64,000 nt of DNA from Actinomadura coerulea (GCF_014208105.1 NZ_JACHMQ010000001.1:6014001-6078000); one strand, 5' to 3'. Shown: positions 32,491-40,469, counted from the stretch's first letter. Notes: generated by a model not told the origin, from the letters alone. A program made the numbers and translations.

Positions 32491-32972
32491 GCCACTGGGA
32501 CGATTTCCACGGCCAAAGGCCACCGGGACGCGCGCCGGAAGTTGCCCCGCCGCAGTACTCCGCCATTAGGGCCCGCGAAGACGAGCGCCGACGGATCCTC
32601 GGGGACGTGTGCCCGCAGGTGTTCCCGGATCAATGGGACGATGCCCGCCGGGAAACTCACGGTTCGCTTGCCCGCCCGAGACTTGGGAGGCCCGATTACC
32701 AGGTCACCGGTGTCCAATTCCGGGTATTGCCGCCGGGCGGACACCGCGCCGGCCTCTAGGTCGATATCCCGCCGGACCAGCGCCACGACCTCACCCCACC
32801 GAAGGCTCGCGGAGGTCGCCAGGAACACCAGCGCCCGATATCGGTCGTCATGCTCGACAGCCGCGTATCCCTCAACGGCGAGGTTCCAGAGCACGCGTTC
32901 AGCCACCTGGCGGTCCGGGAGGTCCTGAGGGAAGGCCCGGGTACGGCCGCACCGGGCCACGCATCGTGCCAC
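32487..32972 (-). pseudogene. Integrase fragment of element 2
   Basis: About 120 recognisable residues of a tyrosine recombinase: YRALVFLATSASLRWGEVVA (the first catalytic Arg region), KSRAGKRTVSFPAGIVPLI and LVFAGPNGGVLRRGNFRRA. The chain then diverges and stops, so the HxxR, LGH and Tyr boxes are all missing. The N-terminal 50 residues do not fit a core-binding domain. It is clearly dead. It resembles but is not identical to the integrase at 30489. Confidence 0.8.
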
Positions 32973-33061
32973 GTCGGCCGCGCCCGCCCCGACCGCTCAC
33001 CGCAGGGGCGCGCGCCCGCTCTGGCGAGCCAACGCCGGAGGCTTCAAAAGACGTAAAAGAG

Positions 33062-33092
33062 CCGGCCCTCGCGCTCAGGAGCGCGAGGGCCG
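33062..33092 (-). terminator. Terminator before the small protein gene
   Basis: GGCCCTCGCGCTC/GAGCGCGAGGGCC stem with a very short loop, extended by CCGG pairs; it lies about 40 bases after the stop of the minus-strand gene at 33129. Confidence 0.65.
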
Positions 33093-33128
33093 GATGTTGC
33101 CGTGTTACCGGTTACTGCCCGGGGTTGG

Positions 33129-33335
33129 TTAGGCCCCGGACCCGGACCCGCCGTTGATCGGGCGAGCGTCGCTGTGAGCCTCGGAGGACGCCTGGTAGGC
33201 GTCGCCGAGGCGCTGGTCGTTCTCGGCCGACGGGTTGCTGGCGAAGTCGCGAGCCGCGCCTGCCAGGTCCGTCTTGGCCTCGTCGGCCTTGGCGTTGGCC
33301 TGCTGACCGTCAGTGGTCATGGTTTGTTCACCCAT
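33129..33335 (-). CDS. Small hydrophilic helical protein
   Basis: 68 residues from ATG 33335 (ATG 33320 is an alternative). The sequence is polar, Ala/Asp/Lys-rich and predicted helical: QQANAKADEAKTDLAGAARD, ENDQRLGDAYQASSEAHSDA, then a Gly/Ser tail. No cysteine, membrane segment or known motif. Similar small acidic proteins occur singly in actinomycetes without known function. It has a good terminator, which supports it as a real gene. It may be cargo of element 2. Confidence 0.55.
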   Translation of the reverse strand: MGEQTMTTDGQQANAKADEAKTDLAGAARDFASNPSAENDQRLGDAYQASSEAHSDARPINGGSGSGA

Positions 33336-33527
33336 TTCACTCGGGGGCACGTCCTAGTCGTGCCTCTAACTTCCACAGTGGGAGGAAGACGGTCGATGGC
33401 AACTTAGCGAGCCGATGTAGATCAAGATCACAGCACAGCCGACGCCAGCGGACGGAACTCCGGGGATCTGCTGTCTTGCGTGGCTCCCGGACTCCCAGCG
33501 AACGACGTGGGACCGACCCCTTAAAGC

Positions 33528-33725
33528 CCGTTCGGCGATGAGCACCAGGGCGTGACGGTGGTCAAGGACCGCTGGAGCCGTCAGGGGGACTGCCGGAAGA
33601 TCGATTGAGGGTGCGCTACTGGGGAACCCCGTGGTTCCCCAGACCCCTCCTGGAGCCGGAGGGCACCCCCGCGCGAATCTGTCTGTCACGGGTACGCGCC
33701 GTTCGCGCGGGAGTACCCTCCGGAC
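33528..33725. repeat. 198-bp repeat, copy 2
   Basis: Direct repeat of 31461-31658. Open frames overlapping it are not conserved between copies, so I do not annotate a protein. Confidence 0.7.
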
Positions 33726-33730
33726 CTAGC

Positions 33731-33752
33731 CGTGCGATTAGCGTGCGATTAG
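33731..33752. repeat. Arm-type tandem repeat, element 2 right
   Basis: CGTGCGATTAG twice in tandem, about 85 bases inside att copy 3. Confidence 0.45.
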
Positions 33753-33836
33753 AGGCGGTCTCTAGGGGACAAGTGCGGTCACGTGAGGATCATAGATTGC
33801 CCAGGTCGGAACGCTGTTGAGGGATGATCTCGCAGA

Positions 33837-33901
33837 TTTGCGAGCCGGGTGTCAGGGGTTCGAATCCCCTAGGCTCCACACACCAAAAAGCCCAGGTCGG
33901 A
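33837..33901 (+). repeat. tRNA-Ala attachment site, copy 3 (outermost)
   Basis: 65 bases matching 30395-30459 with one mismatch, including the 3' flank of the tRNA gene and the left arm of its terminator. The right arm of the terminator does not follow; instead a 59-bp block homologous to 31298-31356 does. Confidence 0.88.
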
Positions 33902-34052
33902 CGCTGCGCGGCCCCGCGCCAGGCCGCCCGGAGCGTGCGGCGTGGACGCCGGTCACCGGACCGCCACTCCGGGCCGCCACTCCGGGCCGCCAATCGCGTT
34001 GCCGCCGGTATGTCGCCCAGCCCCCGGCGGTCACCGGGTCCGCGCCGCCGCC

Positions 34053-34490
34053 TCAGAACTCTCCGCGGCGCTCGCGACGGCTTCTCCACGAACTGCGCAC
34101 CGCTGCCACGATCAAGCCGATCCACGTCCCCGCAAGAGCACCCATCAGGCCAGTGCCTATCGCGCTGTCGGAAGCCTCATAGCCGGTCCTTGCCCCCCAC
34201 AATGCTCCGACCAAGCTGTAGCCACCCAAGAGTGCTCCTGCCAAGCCACCGGCCACTAGACCAGCGAGCGCAGCACGCACAGCATCCCTCCAACAGCGGA
34301 CACAAATCCCCACGAGCGCACCCATCAGGCCAGCACCCATCGCACTGTTCCAAGTCCCGAAATTGTTTGTGGCACCCCACAGTGCTCCTACCAAGCCACC
34401 GGCCATCAGACCCACGAGCCCGCCGCGCATGGCATCCCTTCGACAGCAGATGAGGCGCCCAGTCTCCAGCCGGTCTCCCGTCGAAGGCAA
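34053..34490 (-). CDS. Gly-rich membrane protein with internal duplication
   Basis: 145 residues, start at 34490. Two halves repeat each other: GGLVGLMAGGLVGALWGA followed by SAMGAGLMGALVGICV, then AALAGLVAGGLAGALLGG followed by SAIGTGLMGALAGTWIGL. Each half gives two Gly-zipper-like helices, so four membrane segments, and each half is preceded by RDA(M/V)R. The C-terminus is basic (RSSWRSRRERRGEF). The duplication is also visible in the DNA, so it is recent. Function unknown. The gene lies just outside the tRNA-Ala att copy 3. Confidence 0.65.
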   Translation of the reverse strand: MPSTGDRLETGRLICCRRDAMRGGLVGLMAGGLVGALWGATNNFGTWNSAMGAGLMGALVGICVRCWRDAVRAALAGLVAGGLAGALLGGYSLVGALWGARTGYEASDSAIGTGLMGALAGTWIGLIVAAVRSSWRSRRERRGEF

Positions 34491-34560
34491 CGCCTCCGGC
34501 GGGGCACTCCGACTCCGGGAAGTTCATCCCGCGCCCGTGACGGTTGTAGGTGGTTTGGGG
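34491..34560. repeat. Dispersed repeat, copy B
   Basis: Partner of 15538-15603; lies immediately upstream of the minus-strand Gly-rich membrane protein gene. Confidence 0.5.
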
Positions 34561-34639
34561 ATACCGGAGCGCGGGACGACGGCAGACGGGAAGCTCAGGC
34601 GAGGCGGTTATGCAGCGCCCAGGGGCACGTATGCCCTCG

Positions 34640-35046
34640 TCATGACCTCGATAGCGCCTGTCTGTAAGGCTCGAACTCTGCCGCCACCTGGTCGATTCCG
34701 TTCGACAGGGCCCACAAGCCGTACCATTCGTTCTCGGCGGGGTTGAGCAGTCTGTCGAACGTCCGTGCGGCCAGTGACCGAAGGTCCTCCGGGCACGGGA
34801 ACATGAGGTCCATCAGGTCCTCTTTGATTTCTGGATCCGCGGCCACGCCCCCGGACCGGACAGCGGTCAACGCCGCAGCCACCGCCGCATCATCGCCTGC
34901 GATCGAATCCACCGGTCCGGACGCGCGTCGGCGACCCGTGACATGACCTCTCGCAGGCGACCGACGATGTCGTCCGCCCTTGCCAGATCCTCCAGAAAAT
35001 CTTCGGCGTAGTCGCTGTCGAAGGGCCCGTAGCCCCAAGTGCCCAA
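34640..35046 (-). pseudogene. Frameshifted DUF4259 protein
   Basis: Starts at a TTG (35046) with LGTWGYGPFDSDYAEDFLED, the unmistakable DUF4259 opening (GTWG-x-GPFD-x-D). That frame runs to about residue 47 (LREVMSRVADARPD) and then leaves the family. The continuation SIAGDDAAVAAALTAVRSGG, EIKEDLMDLM and NEWYGLWALSNGIDQVAAEF is found in another frame and ends at 34640. A one-base indel near 34900-34916 explains this. Domain function is unknown. A sequencing error cannot be excluded, since both halves still look well conserved. Confidence 0.75.
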
Positions 35047-35259
35047 CGCAGCCTCACAGTGGTCCAGGTTTCCGACCGACTGTAGAGAAGGCTGAACATG
35101 CGTCGAGCGCCGGCGGTGCACAGGCCGCCCGTCGGGCGCCGTGGCCATGAGGCGGGCGTCACTGCCGCTCGCCGGGGAGTGGGGTTGCACAAGATCGAAT
35201 GCCGTGGACTGTGGTTCCCGAAGAGCGACCGAAGGTCGCCCAAACAGGGAGGCAGATCC

Positions 35260-35508
35260 ATGCCTGAGTGCCGAATCCTGGTGCTGCCGATGGGCAGCAC
35301 GCCGCCGGAAGAGCCGCCGCAGCCCATCGGGCCGAGTTGGCCTGTGGAACCGGCCGCGGCCACGCCCACGCCCGGCGGCCCGCAGGACCCCAACCCGGAC
35401 CCCGGCCGGCTGCCGCGTGCTCCGTACCCCGGGGACAACAACCCGCCGCGGCCCACGAACCCGGACCGCGTCGCCGGCGCGGGTATGCGGGTGCTCGTGG
35501 CGGCCTGA
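35260..35508 (+). CDS. Small Pro-rich hypothetical protein
   Basis: 82 residues, ATG 35260, with AGGGAGGCAG 8-10 bases upstream. The first 12 residues (MPECRILVLPMG) look folded or membrane-associating. Residues 13-70 are almost entirely Pro, Gly, Asn and Asp (TPPEEPPQPIGPSWP, GGPQDPNPDPGRLPRAPYPG). The tail is GAGMRVLVAA. There is one Cys. I do not recognise it, and it has no RiPP partner enzymes nearby. Confidence 0.45.
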   Translation: MPECRILVLPMGSTPPEEPPQPIGPSWPVEPAAATPTPGGPQDPNPDPGRLPRAPYPGDNNPPRPTNPDRVAGAGMRVLVAA

Positions 35509-35664
35509 TCCCAGGCCCGACGACGCCGCATAAGGGCTCCGCTTGAGGAGTTCTGATCAACTGGTCCCGGCGGGGGTGGTTCCACACCACTTCCGTCGGG
35601 GTCTTCTCTCCTTGGGGAAGCTCTGGTGTCACCATGGTGGGATGGCCATCGAACAACGGCGTAA

Positions 35665-36084
35665 ATGAGTCGGCGACCGCCGGGCCGCTTGCGCGCGACG
35701 CGGTACAGCAGGCGTGCGGAGTCTTCTCCAAGCGTCCCTGACGGAGTGCCCGTCAAGGTTCTGCGGGAGATCACGGAAGCCTCACGGGCCGGGCGGTGCC
35801 CTGATGTCGAGTCGATGACCACAGCGCTAGCCGCGCTGAAATGGTTCCTCCGGCAACCAGGCCGGACGCTGACGGCGGAGGTCCGCCCCACGTGCCCGTG
35901 TCATGATCCGCGGGAGGCGCTGGACACGCTTCACGAGATCGTTGCGGTGCTCCCTCCGCCTTCCCGACGCCAGGTGTTGGGGATCGTGTCCCCGCTAGCG
36001 GAGCTGTACCGAGCCCGCACCCTGCATGATCCGTCCGCGCCCGAAGACCGGCCTTGGTGGCGACGGCGCATCGCCGACCCCTGA
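35665..36084 (+). CDS. Hypothetical protein
   Basis: 139 residues, ATG 35665; a later ATG or GTG could be the true start, because the first 25 residues are Arg-rich and irregular. The core is helical: VPVKVLREITEASRAGRCPD, DVESMTTALAALKWFLRQPG and REALDTLHEIVAVLPPPSRR. CPCHD sits in the middle and could bind metal. It ends with PWWRRRIADP. No known family is recognised. Flanks: the Pro-rich gene 156 bases before and a secreted protein gene 163 bases after. Confidence 0.5.
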   Translation: MSRRPPGRLRATRYSRRAESSPSVPDGVPVKVLREITEASRAGRCPDVESMTTALAALKWFLRQPGRTLTAEVRPTCPCHDPREALDTLHEIVAVLPPPSRRQVLGIVSPLAELYRARTLHDPSAPEDRPWWRRRIADP

Positions 36085-36247
36085 ACCACCACCTCGGGAG
36101 GCGCCGTGCCCGATCGCTCCGCCCAACTCGGCTCATGTCGCGGCATGTGCCCGGTCGACTGCGGGATGTACATGGGCAGGTCGCGGCGGTGGAGGAGGTA
36201 TCGCGCAGCCCTGGCGGAACCTCCATGGTCACCGTAGGGTTCACCGC

Positions 36248-36706
36248 GTGATCAAATTTGGAGGGCGCGCGCTGCGCCTGGCCGCTGTCATGCTTCCCAC
36301 GCTGACGCTGACGACCGTGTTGGCGTCCACCACACCGGCGAGCGCCGCCGGCCCGTCGTGCGGGTCGAGGTACGCCCTGCGCAGCACTCATTCGATCTAC
36401 GTGAGCTCCAAGGTCCGCGGCTACCTCAAGGTCTACTACAACTCCTCCAACGGCTATAACTGCGCGCTCGCCGTCCGCAAGGGCTCGACGTCGCTCTACA
36501 GCATCAAGCTCAAGCTCTGCGTCTACAACGCGGCCAGGACCAAGTACGGCAACTGCAAATACGACGGTTACAGCAAGCGGAACCACTGGTATTCCGGGCC
36601 GCTCTACGTGTACGCCCGCCATCGATGCCTGTACGTCAAGGCCTCCATCAACACCGATGGCTCGCACAGCGGGGAACTGACCGGCAAGAAGGTTCACTGC
36701 GGCTGA
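36248..36706 (+). CDS. Secreted spore-associated protein A (SapA)-like protein
   Basis: 152 residues from GTG 36248. A signal peptide covers about 1-35 (LAAVMLPTLTLTTVLASTTP, cleavage near ASAAG). The mature part has six Cys, suggesting three disulfides: SCGSRY, NCALAVRK, LCVYN, NCKYDG, RCLYVK and the terminal HCG. The block VYYNSSNGYNCALAVR and the terminal HCG match, from memory, Streptomyces spore-associated protein A, a small secreted protein found on spores. The pI should be high (many Lys, Arg, Tyr). The role on the cell surface is unknown. Confidence 0.75.
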   Translation: MIKFGGRALRLAAVMLPTLTLTTVLASTTPASAAGPSCGSRYALRSTHSIYVSSKVRGYLKVYYNSSNGYNCALAVRKGSTSLYSIKLKLCVYNAARTKYGNCKYDGYSKRNHWYSGPLYVYARHRCLYVKASINTDGSHSGELTGKKVHCG

Positions 36707-36886
36707 CCTCGTCTGCCCAGGTCGGATCCGGGCACCATTGGCGGGCCATCGCGCCATCGGAAGAGCGGGCCGGTAGACCTGCGGGTCTGCCGCCTTGCTC
36801 TGCTTCGATCGTTCGGCGCAGTGGCCCGCATTCGGACAGCACCGGAGGACGGACGCTTTCCTGCACGGATGCCGAGGGGGAAGCCC

Positions 36887-37546
36887 GTGTCCAAGATGGT
36901 GGTGCCCGGCCTCTATCGCGCCGACGTGGAAACCCTCTGGGGCTACCACGACATGCACCATGCGATTCGCCCTACCGATGTCGGCGTCGGACTCGGTAGC
37001 CATGATCTAGGTGTAGCCACATTCGCGGCAGAGCTCTATCGCGAGGGCATGTTCCCCCGCATCGTCTTCACCGGGGCCAACGCGCCGACGACGATGGAGC
37101 GTTTCCCGCGCGGCGAAGCCGTCCACTACCGCGACCACGCCATCGCGCTCGGCGTATCCGATGAGGCGATTCTGGTCGAGCCTGCGGCCACCAATACCGG
37201 CCAGAACATCGAGTTCACTCGCGAGCTCCTGGCCGACCGCGGGATCGGAGTCCGCTCAGCGACGCTGATCTCCCGGCCCTACCAGCAACGCCGCGCCTAC
37301 TCCACAGCCAAGAAGCTGTGGCCGGACATTGAGGTCATCTGCGCATCGCGACCGCTCCCGTTGGACGAGTACGTCGTGACCATCGGGGACGTGAACCGCG
37401 TCATCAACATGCTGGTAGGCGATACGCAGCGCGTCATGGTCTATCCAGGCCGGGGATTCGCCATCGCGCAGGACGTGCCGTCAGAAGTCGAAGCGGCCTA
37501 CCGTCGTCTGGTCGAGGCAGGGTTTACGGCCAGGCTCGTCACGTGA
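36887..37546 (+). CDS. YdcF-like DUF218 protein
   Basis: 219 residues from GTG 36887 with GAGGGGGA 7 bases upstream. Typical DUF218 blocks: VGLGSHDLGVATFAAELYRE, RIVFTGANAPTTMERFPRGE, EAVHYRDHAIALGVSDEAIL, then EPAATNTGQNIEFTRELLAD, a conserved Asn/Thr-rich active-site loop. YdcF of E. coli binds S-adenosylmethionine; other members are vancomycin-related (SanA) envelope proteins. This one lacks a membrane helix, so it is YdcF-like and cytoplasmic. The substrate is unknown. Confidence 0.85.
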   Translation: MSKMVVPGLYRADVETLWGYHDMHHAIRPTDVGVGLGSHDLGVATFAAELYREGMFPRIVFTGANAPTTMERFPRGEAVHYRDHAIALGVSDEAILVEPAATNTGQNIEFTRELLADRGIGVRSATLISRPYQQRRAYSTAKKLWPDIEVICASRPLPLDEYVVTIGDVNRVINMLVGDTQRVMVYPGRGFAIAQDVPSEVEAAYRRLVEAGFTARLVT

Positions 37547-37687
37547 GCGTCTCGGGTGAGAATGGAGACGTGCCGTCCGATCTGTGCCGTGTGGCGTGCG
37601 AGTTGGGCATCCTGGTCGCGAGGGGCTCGGGCGCTGACAACTCTGGGCCGTGCGGTCGGTTGGTGGCTGCTCTTCGGACGGGGTCGG

Positions 37688-37876
37688 ATGAATCTGAGTG
37701 AGGCCAAGCGGGAGTACCGGGAGGTGCTCGAGGCTTTCGCCGGCTTGGACGAGGTGGTTTCCGAGGCCGGTCTGGCGGACGTCCAGCGGCGGGGCATGGT
37801 CACCAAGCTGGATCGGATGCACCAGGAGGCGCATGCCGGGGTTCTCGCCATCGCGTCGGGGCGGCGAGGGGGATGA
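37688..37876 (+). CDS. Small hypothetical protein
   Basis: 62 residues from ATG 37688, a helical, charged sequence: MNLSEAKREYREVLEAFAGL, ADVQRRGMVTKLDRMHQEAH. No recognisable domain. It is convergent with the next gene. A longer frame from 37556 would add an unlikely Trp/Arg-rich leader, so I prefer the short start. Confidence 0.45.
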   Translation: MNLSEAKREYREVLEAFAGLDEVVSEAGLADVQRRGMVTKLDRMHQEAHAGVLAIASGRRGG

Positions 37877-37907
37877 TGCGGGGCGCGGCGGGCGCCCCCG
37901 CCAGGTG

Positions 37908-38936
37908 CTACGCCGGTTGCGTGCGGCTGTGACCGTATTGAGCCAGGGCGTGGAAGGCGGCCTTGGGTTCCCACGGCATGTCCGGGTAGGTGGTGCCCTT
38001 GCCCGAGATGACCTTGACGATCCCGAAGGACGCTTTGTCGAAGTCGCGGGCGTCGGTGTCGGCGTGGGGCAGGTCGTAGCGGGCGAAGGTGTAGACGAAG
38101 GCCGCGTCCAGCCCCGAGTTCTCGAAGATGCCGAGGAGTTCGCGCAGGTAGTCGGCCTGCTCCTGCTCGTCGCGGACGACCGGGCGGGTGAAGCGGGCGG
38201 GGCGGGCCTGGTCGTTCCATTCGATGACCTCGTCTCCCCGGCTCGCGATGGCGGCGGCGCCGCGGTAGGGGGCGCAGCCGAACTCGGTGACCGCCGCGGG
38301 CCTGCCGTGGCCGGTGAGGGCACGCAGCCCGGCCGGGAGTTGGTCGGCGTTCTGCGCGTCGCGGTAGCCGGCGTCGGTGGCGACCACGTCGAACGGTGTC
38401 CAGTCGACGCCCTCGAACGGCAGCGAAGCGTAGCTGAGGCGGCCGCCGAACTCCGCGCGCGCGGCCGCGACGGCCTTGCCGAGGAAGGCGTTGATCGCGG
38501 TGGGCAGGGTGGCCAGCGCGGGGCGGAGTCGTTGAGGGTCGGAGAGGGCGGCTGCTCTTTCCTGGAGGGTGTCGCCGGGGAGGAAGCCGGCGGTGCAGAT
38601 GGAGATCTCCGATCCGGTGAGGAGGACCACCTCGGCGCCGTCGCGGCGCAGCCTCTCCGCGCGGGCGGCGCTGTCGGTCACGAAGTCGAGCAGTTCGTCC
38701 TGGGTGAGGCCGTTGGTGAACGGGCAGTACCAGACTTCGAGTCCGGCGTCGGCGGCGAGGCGGGCGGCGGTCTCCAGGCGGTCGCGGTCACCGCCGGTGA
38801 TCCGGACGGCGTCGCAGCGCAGGTCGTTGCGGATGATGTCCATCTCGCGGCGGACGATGGCCGGGTCGAAGGGCTCGCGGGTGGTGGTCCCGGCGCTGGT
38901 GAAGCCCGTGTCGAAGTTGATGCCGAAAGCGCGCAT
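37908..38936 (-). CDS. TIM-barrel (glycoside-hydrolase-like) protein
   Basis: 342 residues, ATG 38936, preceded by AAGGAGCGGC. It opens MRAFGINFDTGFTSAGTTTR, then DAVRITGGDRDRLETAARLA, LEVWYCPFTNGLTQDELLDF, VLLTGSEISICTAGFLPGD and AVTEFGCAPYRGA. The successive strand-ending Asp/Glu (GSEIS, VTEFG) are at the positions of acid/base and nucleophile Glu in clan-A hydrolases, so enzymatic activity on a sugar is plausible. Homologues are sometimes labelled abortive-infection protein, without support here. It is divergent from the TetR gene, and both share the operator region. Confidence 0.7.
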   Translation of the reverse strand: MRAFGINFDTGFTSAGTTTREPFDPAIVRREMDIIRNDLRCDAVRITGGDRDRLETAARLAADAGLEVWYCPFTNGLTQDELLDFVTDSAARAERLRRDGAEVVLLTGSEISICTAGFLPGDTLQERAAALSDPQRLRPALATLPTAINAFLGKAVAAARAEFGGRLSYASLPFEGVDWTPFDVVATDAGYRDAQNADQLPAGLRALTGHGRPAAVTEFGCAPYRGAAAIASRGDEVIEWNDQARPARFTRPVVRDEQEQADYLRELLGIFENSGLDAAFVYTFARYDLPHADTDARDFDKASFGIVKVISGKGTTYPDMPWEPKAAFHALAQYGHSRTQPA

Positions 38937-38963
38937 GCCGCTCCTTCGAAGGTTGAGTTTACG

Positions 38964-38976
38964 GTACGCAACGTAC
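38964..38976. promoter_or_regulatory. TetR operator 1
   Basis: GTACG-CAA-CGTAC, perfect inverted repeat, 28 bases upstream of the hydrolase-like gene. Same consensus as operator 2. Confidence 0.7.
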
Positions 38977-39017
38977 CTTAGAGGGCGACCATCCAGGTTT
39001 GGTAGAGGCGATGTGGA

Positions 39018-39030
39018 GTACGATTCGTAC
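39018..39030. promoter_or_regulatory. TetR operator 2
   Basis: GTACG-ATT-CGTAC, 24 bases upstream of the TetR start; with operator 1 it defines GTACG-N3-CGTAC. Confidence 0.7.
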
Positions 39031-39053
39031 CCTGGAGAGGATGAAGAGGCGGC

Positions 39054-39656
39054 ATGGTTGAGGGCGGAGGGCCGCGGCGGCGCGGGGCCGTGCTGGAGGA
39101 GGCGATCCTGCGGGCGGCGGCCGAGGTGCTGCGGGAGTCCGGTGCCGGCGGCCTGACCATGGACGAGGTGGCACGGCGGGCCGGGACGAACAAGAACGCG
39201 ATCTACCGGCGGTGGCCGAACCGCGTCGCGCTCGGTGTCGCCGCGTACCGCCGGCTGGCCGACGCGGAGATCACGGTCCCGGACACCGGTTCGCTGCGGG
39301 ACGACGCTCTGGACCTGCTGAGCTGCGCCAACAGCACCTGGTCGTCGCCGTACGGGGAGATCCTCCGGGGGCTGATCGCGGCTGCCGGGAGTGCGCCGGA
39401 GCTGCTCGCCGAGTTGCGGGACGGCGGTGGCGGCGCCTACGAGGCGGCGTGGCTGACGGTGCTCGGCCGGGCGGTGGCCCGTGGTGAGGCCGTGGCCGAG
39501 GCGCTGCATCCGCGGGTCGCGTCCACACCGGTGGCGCTGCTGCGCAACGAGTACATGACGCGGGGCGTCCCGGCCGTGCCGGACGGCGTTCTCGTCGAGA
39601 TCGTGGAAGAGGTCTTCCTGCCGCTGGTCCGGGGGCGCGCCGGGTTCTCAGCCTGA
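39054..39656 (+). CDS. TetR-family repressor of the divergent hydrolase-like gene
   Basis: 200 residues, ATG 39054. The N-terminal helix-turn-helix is standard: AILRAAAEVLRESGAGGLTM, DEVARRAGTNKNAIYRRWPN. The C-terminal ligand domain (TetR_C-type) includes LLSCANSTWSSPYGEILRGL and LLRNEYMTRGVPAVPDGVLV. Two identical palindromes in the intergenic region imply autorepression and control of the divergent gene. The ligand is unknown. A 114-bp part of this gene (39369-39482) is duplicated at 40211. Confidence 0.92.
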   Translation: MVEGGGPRRRGAVLEEAILRAAAEVLRESGAGGLTMDEVARRAGTNKNAIYRRWPNRVALGVAAYRRLADAEITVPDTGSLRDDALDLLSCANSTWSSPYGEILRGLIAAAGSAPELLAELRDGGGGAYEAAWLTVLGRAVARGEAVAEALHPRVASTPVALLRNEYMTRGVPAVPDGVLVEIVEEVFLPLVRGRAGFSA

Positions 39657-39748
39657 TCTGGTCGGTCCGCACCTGCGGTCCTGCGCGCCTCGTAGGCCGT
39701 TCGGCGGTGGCTCAGCCCATGTCGGAAGCCTCCGAAGGACGGGGTCGG

Positions 39749-40141
39749 TCAGCGTGCTGGGGTCGTCATCAGGCGAATGAGCAGGTCCAGGTGGCGGCGG
39801 AACCGGCCCAATGCGTCCGGGGCGTCAGGCGCGGTCGCTCGGCCGGAGGCGTCAGGAAAACCTGATTGGAGGTAACCGTTGACAATCCAGACCAGGGTCA
39901 ACATGAGCGCTTCGGGATCGACGTCCGGCCTGACTGCCGGACGAATGACCTCAAGCGCCTGCCTCATATTGAGCGCGCTGGTTCGCTCCTCGAGTCCAGC
40001 AACGTCGCTGGCGTCGGCCAGCCAACGATGTATCCACAGCCTGGCCATCTCAGGATGCTCCAAGCAGTGGTCAACGTAGAGTTTCATCAACTGACGGAGG
40101 CCGGCCGCGTCCCGAGTGATCCTGCCCGCGGCCTCCTGCAC
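39749..40141 (-). pseudogene. TetR C-terminal fragment
   Basis: 130 residues that match only the C-terminal half of TetR regulators: LMKLYVDHCLEHPEMARLWI, HRWLADASDVAGLEERTSAL and PDVDPEALMLTLVWIVNGYL. The DNA-binding domain is absent and the sequence upstream to 40210 is not helix-turn-helix coding. It is not a copy of the gene at 39054. Confidence 0.65.
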
Positions 40142-40210
40142 GTGATCACGCCACCGCTGCCGGCCTCCCCTCGTGATCGGTAGTTCTCACCGCACGGGCA
40201 GGTCACGCGC

Positions 40211-40324
40211 GGGCCGATCGCGGCGGCGGGGAGCGCGCCGGAGTTGCTCGCCGAGTTGCGGGACGGCGGTGGGCGGCCCTACGAGGTGGCATGGCCGACG
40301 GTGCCCGGCCGGGCGGTGGCTCGC
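40211..40324 (+). repeat. Partial copy of the TetR gene
   Basis: 114 bases that match 39369-39482 with scattered changes; the encoded piece SAPELLAELRDGGG recurs in both. It lies in a non-coding remnant between the TetR fragment and the LacI gene. I see no gene in 40142-40469 otherwise. Confidence 0.7.
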
Positions 40325-40469
40325 GGGCGGGCACGTCGTGCCGGGCGCTCGATCGCCGCCGGATCGGTGAGGACGCTGCGGATCGTGCCCTCGCGGAGGC
40401 GATGCGTCGAGGTCGGCGGCGATCCAGCGCCTTTCCCGTTCTCACGCGGCTCCGGTCAGGTCTCCTCGA

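Larger units (their letters stand above)
32393..33901. mobile_element. Decayed element 2 at tRNA-Ala (tandem)
   Basis: About 1.5 kb between att copies 2 and 3. It holds an integrase fragment, a small hydrophilic protein gene and copy 2 of the 198-bp repeat. A GCGTGCGATTAG repeat lies just inside the left end (32479-32490) and twice just inside the right end (33731-33752), probably the arm sites of this different integrase. Confidence 0.72.

Noticed and set aside
33366..33689. 107-residue minus-strand open frame
   Set aside because: It overlaps the 198-bp repeat, and the frame is not conserved in the other copy.
32393..33901. Additional tRNA-Ala genes
   Set aside because: Only 3' parts exist; they are attachment-site copies.
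35260..35508. RiPP precursor for the Pro-rich small protein
   Set aside because: No maturation enzyme, protease or transporter nearby and no core-like Cys/Ser/Thr region.
37908..38936. Abortive-infection (phage defence) protein
   Set aside because: This label is used for some homologues, but the sequence looks like a hydrolase TIM barrel and no defence genes are adjacent.
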